From: Ornithinimicrobium flavum
GTDB taxonomy: Bacteria > Actinomycetota > Actinomycetes > Actinomycetales > Dermatophilaceae
Assembly (NCBI RefSeq): GCF_004526345.1
Contig: NZ_CP038213.1
Coordinates: forward strand, 310,001 to 374,000
Reading direction: 5' to 3'
Length of the DNA stretch: 64,000 bases
The notes below the pieces were generated by a model. The model saw only the letters and a list, made by a program, of their open reading frames with translations. It searched no databases and was not told the DNA's origin. Below, piece after piece: positions 39,352 through 47,241 of this stretch. The position numbers were made by a program, and so were the translations under genes. The number at the start of each line of letters is the position of its first letter. Positions within the stretch are counted from its first letter, which is position 1.

Positions 39352-40791
39352 CATTTGGGGGCTCTTCACAATCCAGGGTGTAGTTGGGGTCTGAAGCCGC
39401 CGGCTTCCAGGAGAGCTCTGGCGATGTAGTGGGTGATGTTGCGGAACCCGAGGGCCAGTCCGCGCAGGTGCTCGAGCCGTCCATTTACGGCTTCGGTAGG
39501 GCCGTTGCTGGTGCGGGGCCGGTCGAAGTAGGCCAGAACGTCGCTGGCTCGTCGGGCCAGGGTGCGGCCGAGCTTGCGCAGCTCGACCAGCGGCCCCGGG
39601 ACGCCCTCGGTCAGGGCGTCGATCACGGACCTCATCTCGGTCCGGCCGCCGGCGCGGTCGGGGTCGCGGTAGGCGTGGATCATCCGCTGGTAGATGCCCC
39701 AGGTCACCTCGACCTGCACGTGCTCATCGCCGGCGAAGAGCCTGTCGAGACGCTCGTGCTGACGGTCGGTGAGCAGGTCGGCGCCGGTGTGCAGAGTCCG
39801 ACGGGCGGAGTAGAGGGGGTCGCCCTTGCGGCCGCGGTGCCCGTGCAGCTCCTGCTGCACGCGACGGCGGCACTCATCGAGGGCGTCACCGGCCAACCGG
39901 ATGACGTGAAATGGATCCATGACCGTCACAGCCTCGGGCAGCTCCTCGGTGGTGGCGGTTTTGAAGCCGGCGAACCCATCCATGGCCACGGCCTCGATCC
40001 CGTCGCGCCAGGCCTGGTCCCGCTGCGCGAGCCAGTCCTTGAACGCTGCCTTGGACCTCCCCTCGACGACGTCCAGCAGGCGGGAGGGGCCGGTGCCGTC
40101 GCGGACCGGGGTGAGGTCGATGATCACGGTGACGTACTTGTCACCACGCCGAGTGTGCCGCCAGACGTGCTCATCCACGCCTAAGACACGGACGCCATCC
40201 AGCCGGGTCGGGTCGGCGATGAGCAGCCGCTGTCCTTCGGCCAGGACCGCGTCGTTGGCGGTGTTCCACGACACCGCCAGGCCCTCGGCGACCCGGGACA
40301 TCGACAGGTGGCCGACCACGATCGCGACCAGGCCCCACCGCAGCCCGGCGCGGGAGATCTTCGCCCGTGGCTCGGCCGCGGCCGTGGTGTCCTGACGCCA
40401 CACGTGGCTGCACTCGGTGCACCGGTAGCGTCGGATGGTGAGCAACAGTGTGGTGGGACGCCACCCGAACGGCTCGTGCGCCAGCTGTCGGGTCACGGTG
40501 TCCCGCGGAACGCCATGGCAGCCGCACCGCTTGCACCAGTCGTCCGGCTCGAGGACCCGGCAGGCCAGCACCGCACGGTCAGGCTTGAGCAGCTGGCCGG
40601 TGACCACCAGACCCAGGTCGTCCAGGCCGGCGAAGGTAGTCAGGTCGGGGCGCGTGAAGGTAGCGTCGGACATGTCGAGGTCTTTCGGATGGGCGGCGTA
40701 GGAACCTCCATCATCGGAAGACCTCGACGTCTACCCCGTGACCGACGCGCCAGCGCCCTCTACACCCTCAACTGTGAAGAGCCCATTTGGG
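39352..40791 (-). mobile_element. ISL3-family insertion sequence, copy B, with target duplication
   Basis: The element is 39360-40783 (1424 bp), flanked by 8-bp direct repeats CATTTGGG (39352-39359 and 40784-40791). It appears identical to copies A and C. Confidence 0.97.
39366..40673 (-). CDS. ISL3-family transposase (copy B)
   Basis: This encodes the same 435-residue protein as copies A and C: zinc ribbon, HTH and DDE domain, uninterrupted. The insert separates the SRPBCC gene from the VOC gene and hits no recognisable frame. Confidence 0.97.
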   Translation of the reverse strand: MSDATFTRPDLTTFAGLDDLGLVVTGQLLKPDRAVLACRVLEPDDWCKRCGCHGVPRDTVTRQLAHEPFGWRPTTLLLTIRRYRCTECSHVWRQDTTAAAEPRAKISRAGLRWGLVAIVVGHLSMSRVAEGLAVSWNTANDAVLAEGQRLLIADPTRLDGVRVLGVDEHVWRHTRRGDKYVTVIIDLTPVRDGTGPSRLLDVVEGRSKAAFKDWLAQRDQAWRDGIEAVAMDGFAGFKTATTEELPEAVTVMDPFHVIRLAGDALDECRRRVQQELHGHRGRKGDPLYSARRTLHTGADLLTDRQHERLDRLFAGDEHVQVEVTWGIYQRMIHAYRDPDRAGGRTEMRSVIDALTEGVPGPLVELRKLGRTLARRASDVLAYFDRPRTSNGPTEAVNGRLEHLRGLALGFRNITHYIARALLEAGGFRPQLHPGL

Positions 40792-40847
40792 TCGCGCCGG
40801 CGGATAAGGCGCAGGCTTGCTATACCGCCTGCGATAGCGTCACCGGC

Positions 40848-41285
40848 ATGGCTACATGGTTCGCCTACGAGTACTGCACCGACATCACCGCCACCCGCAA
40901 ATTTTACGGAGAGCTGGTGGGGCTGACTCTAATCTGGGATGAGCCGGACGACATCGCTTTTCGGCACGGTTGCGTGCAGCTGTCGTTCCACCGTGTCGAC
41001 ACCCTTGGCCGGCCCCAAGGTTGGGCCTTTCAACCCGGTTGGAGCCACGGTCAACTGCCCGAGGCGCCCACGACCGAACAGGTCAGATCCATCTCCATTG
41101 CCCTCCCACCCGCCGCGTTCCAGTCCGCTGCAGCAAAGCTCCAGACCGCCGGCGTGCAGGCACTCAGAGCCGAACCATTCTGGGTCGGCTACTGGTCATT
41201 CGTCGTCCTGGACCCCGACGGGCAGACGGTGGAGCTCACCGACCCAGAGTCTCCCGCGACTGACCACCGCGCCGCGACTACGTGA
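40848..41285 (+). CDS. VOC-superfamily protein (glyoxalase/bleomycin-resistance fold)
   Basis: The 145-residue protein starts MATWFAYEYCTDITATRKFYGELVGLTLIWD and ends with FWVGYWSFVVLDPDGQTVELTDP. These are the two beta-alpha-beta modules of the VOC fold. Metal-ligand positions are not all visible. Family members detoxify methylglyoxal, fosfomycin or bleomycin, or do unrelated chemistry; nothing here decides. It is a single-gene unit ended by an array site at 41291. Confidence 0.88.
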   Translation: MATWFAYEYCTDITATRKFYGELVGLTLIWDEPDDIAFRHGCVQLSFHRVDTLGRPQGWAFQPGWSHGQLPEAPTTEQVRSISIALPPAAFQSAAAKLQTAGVQALRAEPFWVGYWSFVVLDPDGQTVELTDPESPATDHRAATT

Positions 41286-41290
41286 CGCCG

Positions 41291-41314
41291 AACGCACTGT
41301 CATGCCGCGGGTCG
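41291..41314 (+). repeat. Array site a (TGCCGC core)
   Basis: AACGCACTGTCATGCCGC followed by GGGTCG, six bases after the VOC stop codon. It fits the array consensus: CGCAC, four to six bases, TGCCGC, then SSGTCG. Confidence 0.75.
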
Positions 41315-41350
41315 TACGGACCCTGGTACACGGGAAGGGAGACTTCTCCT

Positions 41351-41833
41351 ATGAAGAACTCCTCCCGGATGACCGCCGCCGAGGTGGTGCAGATCGTCGC
41401 CTGGCTTCACGCCAACGGGGTGGTCTATCAGGTCAACGGCGGATGGGGTGTCGATGCGTTGGTCGGACGACAGACTCGCTCCCACCAAGATCTCGACGTG
41501 TTCATCGACGAAGATCACGAGGCCGAGTTCATGGCCTGGCTCACCTCCCGCGGCTATCGGGTCACCGAGGATTGGCGACCAGTCCGCGTGCAGCTATCGA
41601 GTCACTCAGGGCAAGTAGACGTCCATGCAATGCGCTTGGACCCGGCCGGCAACGGAGTCCAGCAAGGTCTGGACGGCGAGGTGTACCTCCACCCTTCTGA
41701 GCAGAGAGTTACCGGCCTAATCGACGGCCAAGCGGTCGTCGTGGCCAGTGCCGGGCGAGCCCGCGAGCTTCGAAGGGGCTATCCCATGCGTGCCGTAGAC
41801 CTCCACGACCTTGCCGTACTTGACGAGCTGTAG
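41351..41833 (+). CDS. LnuA/aminoglycoside-adenylyltransferase-like nucleotidyltransferase
   Basis: The 160-residue protein has the compact nucleotidyltransferase motif YQVNGGWGVDALVGRQTRSHQDLDVFID, in which GGWGVDAL and the later Asp pair bind metal and nucleotide, as in lincosamide O-nucleotidyltransferases. The C-terminal part (REL, VDLHDLAVL) is family-like. Whether it modifies any antibiotic cannot be told; many chromosomal members do not. ATG 41351 follows GAAGGGAGAC. Confidence 0.85.
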   Translation: MKNSSRMTAAEVVQIVAWLHANGVVYQVNGGWGVDALVGRQTRSHQDLDVFIDEDHEAEFMAWLTSRGYRVTEDWRPVRVQLSSHSGQVDVHAMRLDPAGNGVQQGLDGEVYLHPSEQRVTGLIDGQAVVVASAGRARELRRGYPMRAVDLHDLAVLDEL

Positions 41834-41856
41834 GCATCCTGTTCTGCCGCCGGTCG
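41833..41856 (+). repeat. Array site b (TGCCGC core)
   Basis: GGCATCCTGTTCTGCCGC then CGGTCG, overlapping the last base of the preceding stop codon. It shares the 16-mer CATCCTGTTCTGCCGC with site d. Confidence 0.75.
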
Positions 41857-42083
41857 CTCGTGCCGAGTAGCGCCTGCCCCTAACTCCACCGCAACTGGGA
41901 AGGGCCGGATTCGGTGGTGGAGGTCTCAGGTTGGGCGCGCGGCTGGGTTCGATTAGAAGGAATGCCATGACTGACCCAACGCCAAGGTGGACATCGGCAC
42001 ACCAACCTCCAGGCACGCCCCGCCTTGCCCGTGCCACGAAGCTCATGCCTCGTGCCCGTCTACATCCTCGCTCTTCGGTTGGG
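41857..42083. other. Non-coding stretch within the cassette region
   Basis: I see no gene and no clear additional array site. It lies downstream of the small membrane-protein gene on the minus strand. Confidence 0.4.
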
Positions 42084-42305
42084 TTATCTTGAACCGCCTC
42101 TCCGCATTCGAAGTACATATGCGATCCTGGGTAGCTCCTCTTGCCAGCCAGCCGGGGGTGGCCACAAGAACATTGCGACTAGAAGAGGCAGCGGTAAAAC
42201 CAAGACTAGCAGGCCCGCGCCCGTCAGCAGGCCAATAATAGCCACGGCAAGAAGTATCCAGAAGTAGATGAAGTTCCGAAACCAGATTTCCGTTCGTCGT
42301 CGCAC
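42084..42305 (-). CDS. Small membrane protein
   Basis: The 73-residue product starts at GTG 42305. It has a basic head (RRRTEIWFRNF), two close hydrophobic segments (YFWILLAVAIIGLLTGAGLLVLVLP and LLVAMFLW) and a polar tail. A two-helix membrane protein is predicted. No family was recognised; it shares a cassette with the next gene upstream on the same strand. Confidence 0.55.
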   Translation of the reverse strand: MRRRTEIWFRNFIYFWILLAVAIIGLLTGAGLLVLVLPLPLLVAMFLWPPPAGWQEELPRIAYVLRMRRGGSR

Positions 42306-42372
42306 TGTCCAGAATTCCCTTCTGCCCGTCGCGTTCTACTATAGACTTGCCCATCGGCCGCGACGCACTTGT

Positions 42373-42707
42373 TCAGTTGACGACGTCCACGGAACCGTAC
42401 TGACGCCAGAGGTGATCTTGCGCGTCGAGGTCCTCGAACGCACCGGACCGAAGCTGGTCGATCAAGTACCACCCGGACCCTGATCCTCCTCCGCTTCTTG
42501 GTGGTGGCCGTCGAGCCCGTGCGGTTGAGCCCTGAGCCACTGCTGCTTGATCCATAAGGCAGGGAACGAGCGCATAGGACCCACGGGTGTAGTCAGATAC
42601 CCGTTCACTTGGCCGCCGCTGCGAAGTTCAAACACCGCATCGCGGTAGGGATCGAGACGGGCGTCGTGCGGCCACGGCTCAGCGAAGAATCGGAAGCGGC
42701 GCGTCAC
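42373..42707 (-). CDS. Hypothetical protein with a probable single-base frame break
   Basis: From ATG 42707 the frame reads MTRRFRFFAEPWPHDARLDPYRDAVFELR and stops after about 80 residues. Adding one base to the CCC run at 42472-42474 joins it to GWYLIDQLRSGAFEDLDAQDHLWRQYGSVDVVN, ending at 42373 and giving about 110 residues. Both halves look like real protein with conserved aromatic residues. No function is known. Confidence 0.6.
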
Positions 42708-42745
42708 GGTGCCAGTATGGCTCCACCGCCGTCGTGCGCTCCCTC

Positions 42746-42769
42746 GACATCCTGTTCTGCCGCATCTGG
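42746..42769 (+). repeat. Array site d (TGCCGC core)
   Basis: GACATCCTGTTCTGCCGC then ATCTGG, between two minus-strand genes. Sixteen bases are identical to site b, although the flanking genes are unrelated and of opposite orientation. Confidence 0.75.
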
Positions 42770-42790
42770 ATCGTCACGCGAGCGCCGGTC

Positions 42791-43435
42791 TCAGCCGCGG
42801 CGGTAGCCCCAACGAGCCAGAAGTTCGTCGATCGCGTCGAGCTCGCCACGCTCATGCCAGGCTAGTCGCCGGGCCACCTTGGTCGCGGTCCACACCTGCC
42901 CCCGGTCTTGTGCGATGACGCTCCTTGGCATCGTTGTGATGGAGGAGCGGACATGGCGACTGGATTCGAGGAGCTCCGTCGACAGATGAGCATTTCGTGG
43001 CTTGGCCGGAAGGCCGAGCGAGGGAAGGTAGTAGCGCGACTCGGTGTCCGTGATGTGCCAAAGCATCTGCCGGATGGTGCGCCAGCGGGCATAGGACGGC
43101 AACTCCCGTGACGGATCGTCGTAGTCGAGCACCTCAGGGGGAAGGGAGGACAGGAACTGCACTGCGCGTTGGCGCTGGCTGGCAAGGATGGCGAGGGTGG
43201 CGTCAAGCTCCTCGTCGCGCAGCGGCTCCATGTCGCGCGCGAACGCTTGCTCGTCGCCCTGTACTGTTTCCACGACTTGGACGGAACCGTAGGCCAACAT
43301 GAACGCCGAGATTGCGCGCTCGCGAGTTTCGCCTTGGACGCAACGACCCCATAGATCAAGATCGAACGACCAAGCGGCGGCCCCTTCGTCGAACGCCATC
43401 CCGGCCCTGGCCTCAAGGAACACGTCTCGGATCAC
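42791..43435 (-). CDS. DinB-superfamily protein
   Basis: The 214-residue four-helix protein has the conserved features of the DinB/YfiT fold: RWRTIRQMLWHITDTESRYYLPSLGLP with a metal-binding His, and VARRLAWHERGELDAIDELLARWGY with the second His. Some members are metal-dependent thiol transferases (for example bacillithiol or mycothiol S-transferases). Its N-terminal 100 residues include a second helical part. It forms a single-gene unit between sites d and e. Confidence 0.85.
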   Translation of the reverse strand: MIRDVFLEARAGMAFDEGAAAWSFDLDLWGRCVQGETRERAISAFMLAYGSVQVVETVQGDEQAFARDMEPLRDEELDATLAILASQRQRAVQFLSSLPPEVLDYDDPSRELPSYARWRTIRQMLWHITDTESRYYLPSLGLPAKPRNAHLSTELLESSRHVRSSITTMPRSVIAQDRGQVWTATKVARRLAWHERGELDAIDELLARWGYRRG

Positions 43436-43480
43436 GCCGTCACGCTACCGAGCCCTCCTGCCCTCACGCCAGGAACACCA

Positions 43481-43504
43481 GACGCACTCACATGCCGCTG
43501 GTCG
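43481..43504 (+). repeat. Array site e (TGCCGC core)
   Basis: GACGCACTCACATGCCGC then TGGTCG, between the DinB and methyltransferase genes. Confidence 0.75.
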
Positions 43505-43537
43505 GCCGCGCCGATTGTCAAGTGGCGCCGTTCCCCC

Positions 43538-44269
43538 TCAGCCAGGGAGGGCTGCGTCGAAGACCATCAGTGGTTCTGCCTCGGTGCCACCGAACGGCGT
43601 CCTTGCCCAGTCGCTCCACACGTTGAGCGTCACAAGGCCGGCGGCGAGCAGGTCGGCCTCGATCTGCGAGCGGTCGCGGAACTGCAAGGACTGCTCCACA
43701 TCGAGGACATCGCCGGTCTCGACGAACTCGTTGTGGCAGTGCATGCGAACGACACCATCCTCGTCCGGCGGTTCGGTGGTAACGGATTCGCGGAGCAAAC
43801 CAACGGGTGTGTCTCGCTCTCCCACCGGGTCGTTCCAACTCTTCCACGCGTGCGCTGCAGGGTTTCGTGCCTCGAACACCAGGCGCCCGTTGGGCGTGAG
43901 GGCACGAGCGATCGCTGCCAACGTGGTGTGCCAGTCGTCTCCGATGATGTGCATGACGACGTTCCCGCTCATGATTATGAGGTCGGTCGTGTGAGGCGTG
44001 AGTACGTCGCCGGTGCCCAGGACCCAGTGGACAGCCTCACCTCCGGGCCGGGTTGCTGCGCGTTCGAGCATCGCCGGCGCGGGGTCAATCCCCGTCACGG
44101 TGCGCCCAGCCCTCGCCAGGGTCACCGTCAGCAGACCGGTGCCGCAGCCTAGATCAACGATGCGGTTCGCACCGAGGTGGTCTGCGAACCCTCGGAAGAA
44201 GTCGTGGTCGGGGCCGTCGGGGTTGTCGACGTCATACAGCACGGCCAGGCGCGGATCGTCGTAGCTCAA
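43538..44269 (-). CDS. Class I SAM-dependent methyltransferase
   Basis: The 243-residue protein shows motif I in RIVDLGCGTGLLTVTLARAG, the acidic residue after VTGIDPAPAMLERA and motif-II-like DLIIMSGNVVMHI. The C-terminal half (VVRMHCHNEFVETGDVLDVEQSLQF) is beta-rich. Small-molecule methylation is likely; the substrate is unknown. It is a single-gene unit between sites e and f. Confidence 0.9.
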   Translation of the reverse strand: MSYDDPRLAVLYDVDNPDGPDHDFFRGFADHLGANRIVDLGCGTGLLTVTLARAGRTVTGIDPAPAMLERAATRPGGEAVHWVLGTGDVLTPHTTDLIIMSGNVVMHIIGDDWHTTLAAIARALTPNGRLVFEARNPAAHAWKSWNDPVGERDTPVGLLRESVTTEPPDEDGVVRMHCHNEFVETGDVLDVEQSLQFRDRSQIEADLLAAGLVTLNVWSDWARTPFGGTEAEPLMVFDAALPG

Positions 44270-44336
44270 GCTGTACCTCTCAGGTGGGAGAGGCGCCAGT
44301 GTGCGCGACGATCCCGACGTGCGGCAACCTCAATCT

Positions 44337-44360
44337 TTATCACTCATCTGCCGCTGCCCG
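44337..44360 (+). repeat. Array site f (TGCCGC core)
   Basis: TTATCACTCATCTGCCGC then TGCCCG, between the methyltransferase start and the end of the HTH gene. Confidence 0.65.
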
Positions 44361-44366
44361 AGTAGG

Positions 44367-44609
44367 TCAGTTTCCCCCGAATCGTTGCTGGGCTGCCTGT
44401 CGGGTGATGTTCAGAGCGGCGCCGATGATGGTCCAGGAGTCACCTGCGGCGCGGGCGGCCTGGACGGCTTCGCGCAGGTCCTCCTCGGCGGCGCTCAGGT
44501 TGGCGTGGGCGGTCTGGATGCGGCGGAAGTGGACGGCGTCGCGGGCGGGGTTCGTGCCCGGGTCCAGCTCGTCCAGGCCGGTCTCCTCGGGGCGGGTCCT
44601 TGTGCTCAT
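44367..44609 (-). CDS. Small HTH protein, probable antitoxin
   Basis: The 80-residue product starts MSTRTRPEETGLDELD. It has a central helix (FRRIQTAHANLSAAEEDLREAVQAARAAG) and a C-terminal helix-turn-helix SWTIIGAALNITRQAAQQRFG, a DNA-binding motif common in actinobacterial small regulators. It lies 18 bp downstream of a BrnT-like small gene on the same strand, so the pair reads as toxin first, antitoxin second. Confidence 0.7.
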   Translation of the reverse strand: MSTRTRPEETGLDELDPGTNPARDAVHFRRIQTAHANLSAAEEDLREAVQAARAAGDSWTIIGAALNITRQAAQQRFGGN

Positions 44610-44627
44610 GTGCTGCTTCACCTCATC

Positions 44628-44855
44628 TCAGGTAGTCGTAGAACTTCGGTCGTAGTCGGCGTGGATGATGCGGACCGGTGTTTGAGCGGGCAGAGCGACC
44701 AGTTCCAGCAGCCGGCCGTGACGGTCAGGGCCGATCACCAGGAGGCGGTCCTCACCCAGGTACTCGTACTCGACCAGGCGCATGGCGTTCCTCCAAGCGT
44801 GCTGGATGTCCGCGTCCTCGACCTCGTGCTTGCGAGCCGACGGCGTGACCTCCAC
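44628..44855 (-). CDS. BrnT-like small toxin candidate
   Basis: The 75-residue product ([22 protein letters not shown], then [18 protein letters not shown] and IIHADYDR) aligns with the product at 46192-46434: both have SAxKHxV near the start, GxDxxxRLLExV in the middle and an IHA near the end. The general pattern (KHxV, LxxGxxxxGRLLEV, IHAM/R) recalls BrnT/DUF4258-type ribonuclease-like toxins. Function is inferred from this and from its partner gene. Confidence 0.65.
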   Translation of the reverse strand: MEVTPSARKHEVEDADIQHAWRNAMRLVEYEYLGEDRLLVIGPDRHGRLLELVALPAQTPVRIIHADYDRSSTTT

Positions 44856-44857
44856 CC

Positions 44858-44901
44858 GTCAAGTGCTCTTGACGACGCCGGGGCGTCAAGCTGTCCTTGA
44901 C
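44858..44901. promoter_or_regulatory. Two GTCAAG/CTTGAC palindromes between toxin and recombinase
   Basis: GTCAAGTGCTCTTGAC (44858-44873) and GTCAAGCTGTCCTTGAC (44885-44901) have identical 6-bp arms with 4- or 5-base centres, 27 bp apart. They lie in the divergent gap between a toxin-antitoxin unit and the tyrosine recombinase. They could be an operator for the HTH protein or a recombinase binding site. Confidence 0.65.
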
Positions 44902-44932
44902 GGCGGGTGACGCGGTGGCGGCACGATGGTTC

Positions 44933-45862
44933 ATGACCACAACCCAGCCCTCCGCTGCCCTCGTCCCCGTGAGCGTCAGCGACCCCGCAGATGCTGCGCT
45001 GCGCCAGGCCGTCGCAGCCCACCTGGCCCGCTACACCGGCCAGACCCGTACCCACACCGAGTCCGACCTGCGTGCCTTCCTGAACTGGTGCCGCGAACGC
45101 GGACTGGACCCGTTGACCGCCCACCGGGTGCACGTCGAGCTGTACGTGCGGTGGATGCAGGAGACCCGCCGGTACAAACCGTCCACGATCTCCCGGAGGC
45201 TGTCCGTCGTGATCGGGTTCTACCGCACGGCCGTCATCGACGGTGTCCTCACCGCCTCCCCAGCCGACCACGTCCGCCGCCCCCATGTTCCACCCGAATC
45301 ACCCACCTTGGGCCTGTCGCACCTGCAGTTCGAAGCGATGCTGCAGGCGGGTCGGGCCAGCGTCAACATCAACGACTTCGCCCTCGTCACCATGCTCGGG
45401 CTGCTCGGCCTGCGCATCTTCGAGGCCTGCGGCGCGAACATCCAGGACCTGCGCGAGGAGCACGGCCACCGGGTCCTGAAGGTCCGCGGCAAGGGCGGCA
45501 AGGTCGTCCTGACACCCCTGCCCCCCGCCGTGCAGCGCGCCATCGAACGCGCCGTCGACCAACGCAAGGACGGGCCCATCCTGCGCAACCAGCAGGGAGG
45601 TCGGATGGACCGGCACGCCGCGACCCGTCGCCTGCACCACCTGGCCGACGACGCCGGCGTCAACTTGCCGCGGATGCACCCCCACATGCTCCGGCACACG
45701 TTCGTCACCACCATGCTCGATGCCGGCGTGGACCTGCGCGACGTCCAGATCGCGGCCCGCCACGCCGACCCCCGCACCACCATGCGCTACGACCGAGCGC
45801 GCAAGAACCTAGACCGTCACCCCAACTACATCCTTGCCGCCTACATGGCATCCGGCACCTGA
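44933..45862 (+). CDS. Tyrosine recombinase (site-specific integrase)
   Basis: The 309-residue protein starts at ATG 44933. It has an N-terminal SAM-like core-binding domain (LRQAVAAHLARYTGQTRTHTESDLRAFLNWC) and a catalytic domain with the Arg of LLGLRIFEACG, a beta-hairpin KVRGKGGKVVLTPLP, HPHMLRHTF (His-x-x-Arg), the second His in ARHADPRTT and the nucleophile Tyr near residue 286 (MRYDRARKN). It lacks the inserted domain typical of integron IntI enzymes. It sits inside the cassette region and is the only intact tyrosine recombinase in the window, so it is the best candidate to act on the array sites. Confidence 0.93.
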   Translation: MTTTQPSAALVPVSVSDPADAALRQAVAAHLARYTGQTRTHTESDLRAFLNWCRERGLDPLTAHRVHVELYVRWMQETRRYKPSTISRRLSVVIGFYRTAVIDGVLTASPADHVRRPHVPPESPTLGLSHLQFEAMLQAGRASVNINDFALVTMLGLLGLRIFEACGANIQDLREEHGHRVLKVRGKGGKVVLTPLPPAVQRAIERAVDQRKDGPILRNQQGGRMDRHAATRRLHHLADDAGVNLPRMHPHMLRHTFVTTMLDAGVDLRDVQIAARHADPRTTMRYDRARKNLDRHPNYILAAYMASGT

Positions 45863-45865
45863 CCA

Positions 45866-45889
45866 AGCGCACGGATCTGCCGCTGGCCG
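45866..45889 (+). repeat. Array site h (TGCCGC core)
   Basis: AGCGCACGGATCTGCCGC then TGGCCG, starting four bases after the recombinase stop. Confidence 0.7.
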
Positions 45890-45928
45890 CACCGTCGTGC
45901 TGGAGGGCATCTTCCTGATGCCGGGTTT

Positions 45929-45939
45929 TCGTTATACGA
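45929..45939. promoter_or_regulatory. Candidate operator of the RHH toxin-antitoxin unit
   Basis: TCGTTATACGA (arms TCGT and ACGA) lies 8 bp before the antitoxin ATG in an unusually AT-rich stretch, fitting autoregulation by the ribbon-helix-helix protein. Confidence 0.45.
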
Positions 45940-45946
45940 TTTTGCC

Positions 45947-46195
45947 ATGGCAGATGACGACCAGGTGACGGACGAGCAGATCCAGAAGTGGGCTGACGAG
46001 GCCGAGGCTGGCTATGACGTCGAGGAGCTCAAACGCCGCGGCCGGGGCCGTCCCGGGCGCGGGGCCGAACCAACGCAGGTAATCGCCGTGCGGCTCACGG
46101 CCGAGGAGATCGCGGCGCTCGACGCGTACGCCGCCCGGGAGCACCTGTCCCGCTCCGAGGCGATCCGACGTGCGCTGGCCGGCTACGCCGCGTGA
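45947..46195 (+). CDS. Ribbon-helix-helix antitoxin
   Basis: The 82-residue protein has an acidic N-terminal half (TDEQIQKWADEAEAGYDVEELKRRGRGRPGRG) and a C-terminal RHH domain VIAVRLTAEEIAALDAYAAREHLSRSEAIRRALAGYA, a MetJ/Arc-type DNA-binding fold. Its TGA overlaps the GTG of the next gene (GTGA), the usual coupling in toxin-antitoxin pairs. Confidence 0.88.
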   Translation: MADDDQVTDEQIQKWADEAEAGYDVEELKRRGRGRPGRGAEPTQVIAVRLTAEEIAALDAYAAREHLSRSEAIRRALAGYAA

Positions 46196-46434
46196 AGGTC
46201 CACCGCAGCGCGCTCAAGCACGGGGTCGTTCCCGAGGACGCGGTCCAGGCTGCGGACCTGTCGTTGTGGGTCGAGCCGCTGGAGGAAGACGAGTGGCCCC
46301 ACCGCGAGCTGCGGCTCGGCTTCGACACCCAGGCACGGTTGCTGGAGACGGTCGTGCTCGTCTTTCGCAGCGGCGAGGAGATGGTCATCCACGCGATGCC
46401 GGCCCGTCGTCAGTTCTGGGACCTTCTGCCCTAA
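46192..46434 (+). CDS. BrnT-like small toxin, partner of the RHH protein
   Basis: The 80-residue product (VKVHRSALKHGVVPEDAVQAADL, RELRLGFDTQARLLETVVL, MVIHAMPARRQF) resembles a family encoded beside RHH antitoxins, related in pattern to BrnT/DUF4258. It starts at GTG 46192 inside the antitoxin stop. It is a divergent relative of the product at 44628-44855, which is paired with an HTH protein instead. Confidence 0.78.
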   Translation: MKVHRSALKHGVVPEDAVQAADLSLWVEPLEEDEWPHRELRLGFDTQARLLETVVLVFRSGEEMVIHAMPARRQFWDLLP

Positions 46435-46438
46435 ACCG

Positions 46439-46462
46439 AACGCACTCCTTTGCCGCCCGTCG
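46439..46462 (+). repeat. Array site i (TGCCGC core)
   Basis: AACGCACTCCTTTGCCGC then CCGTCG, four bases after the toxin stop. Confidence 0.78.
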
Positions 46463-46521
46463 TGGGTCTAGCGATGCCGATGATGGGACGCTCCAGTTGC
46501 TCAGGACCGCGACCCTGATCG

Positions 46522-46839
46522 TCAGACGGGGGCGGTGAAGGTGACGGGTTTGCCAGCCGATTGGGCGTAGTCGATCTCCCTTCGCGTCGATTCTCCGACG
46601 TAGCCTCCGGGGTTGACGACCAGGACACGGTCGGCCAGGTCGATCTTGCGCAGGTGGAGATCGTCTAGGACGGCCTTCTGTTCGGGGGTGGGTGCCTGGT
46701 CGGTCTCACTGGGGGCGAGGACGATGACTCCCCTGCAGCTCATCTCCCAGCTCGCCGCTCGCCGCTCGCTCACGAATCTCGCGGACCCACAGATGCACAC
46801 GATCTCGGGGCGAGTGGTCACGTGTTCGATCCTAGACAC
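46522..46839 (-). CDS. Nucleoside deoxyribosyltransferase-like protein
   Basis: The 105-residue protein reads IVCICGSARFVSERRAASWEMSCRGVIVLAPSE and KIDLADRVLVVNPGGYVGESTRREIDYAQSAGKPV. This is the flavodoxin-like layout of small nucleoside 2-deoxyribosyltransferase-related proteins: a CGS start, DRVLVVNPGGYIG and the STxxEI helix. Enzymatic activity is unproven for this subgroup. It is a single-gene unit between sites i and j. Confidence 0.85.
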   Translation of the reverse strand: MSRIEHVTTRPEIVCICGSARFVSERRAASWEMSCRGVIVLAPSETDQAPTPEQKAVLDDLHLRKIDLADRVLVVNPGGYVGESTRREIDYAQSAGKPVTFTAPV

Positions 46840-46860
46840 GCGCGCCTTTGCCGCGGGGCG
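46837..46860 (+). repeat. Array site j (TGCCGC core)
   Basis: CACGCGCGCCTTTGCCGC then GGGGCG, overlapping the start codon of the minus-strand gene just to the left. It is one of the weaker matches on its 5-prime side. Confidence 0.6.
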
Positions 46861-46918
46861 CTCTCCATTCGAGCTCGATCGGAAGACGCTGTCTCTGGGT
46901 CGCTCAGGGGGGGGGCGA

Positions 46919-47239
46919 TCACGGCTCTTCGAGCAGCGGCACCTCGAGGTCGTACGCCAGCACGATGGCTCTTGCCAGGTGGCGCTCCTGCTCGGGCGTG
47001 AGGAACCCCAGCGTCCTGCCCAGGAGGTCGGCGGGGATGGTCAGGACGTTGTCGATCGAGACAGCACTGTCGTGGTCCAGCCCGTTAGCACGGCCTACCG
47101 GTACTTCGCTGGACAACCCCTTGACAGTCGACGTGATGGGAGCCACGGTCACCTTGGTCATCACGGCGCGGGCAGTGTCACGGGTGAGCACCAGGACGGG
47201 GCGCGTCTTGTCCAGCCTCGCCAGGCAGATCTCGCGCAA
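46919..47239 (-). CDS. MazF/PemK-family toxin
   Basis: The 106-residue protein begins at TTG 47239: REICLARLDKTRPVLVLTRDTARAVMTKVTVAPITSTVKGLSSEVPVG, the MazF fold (PxRPVLVLTRD, then VAPIT), followed by HDSAVSIDNVLTIPADLLG. MazF toxins cut mRNA at specific sequences. Its start lies 2 bp from the antitoxin stop. TTG is an uncommon start but the only one that fits the family N-terminus. Confidence 0.93.
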   Translation of the reverse strand: MREICLARLDKTRPVLVLTRDTARAVMTKVTVAPITSTVKGLSSEVPVGRANGLDHDSAVSIDNVLTIPADLLGRTLGFLTPEQERHLARAIVLAYDLEVPLLEEP

Positions 47240-47241
47240 GG

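Noticed and set aside
41351..41833. Antibiotic resistance gene (lincosamide)
   Set aside because: The motif defines only the nucleotidyltransferase fold; a substrate cannot be assigned from sequence at this similarity.
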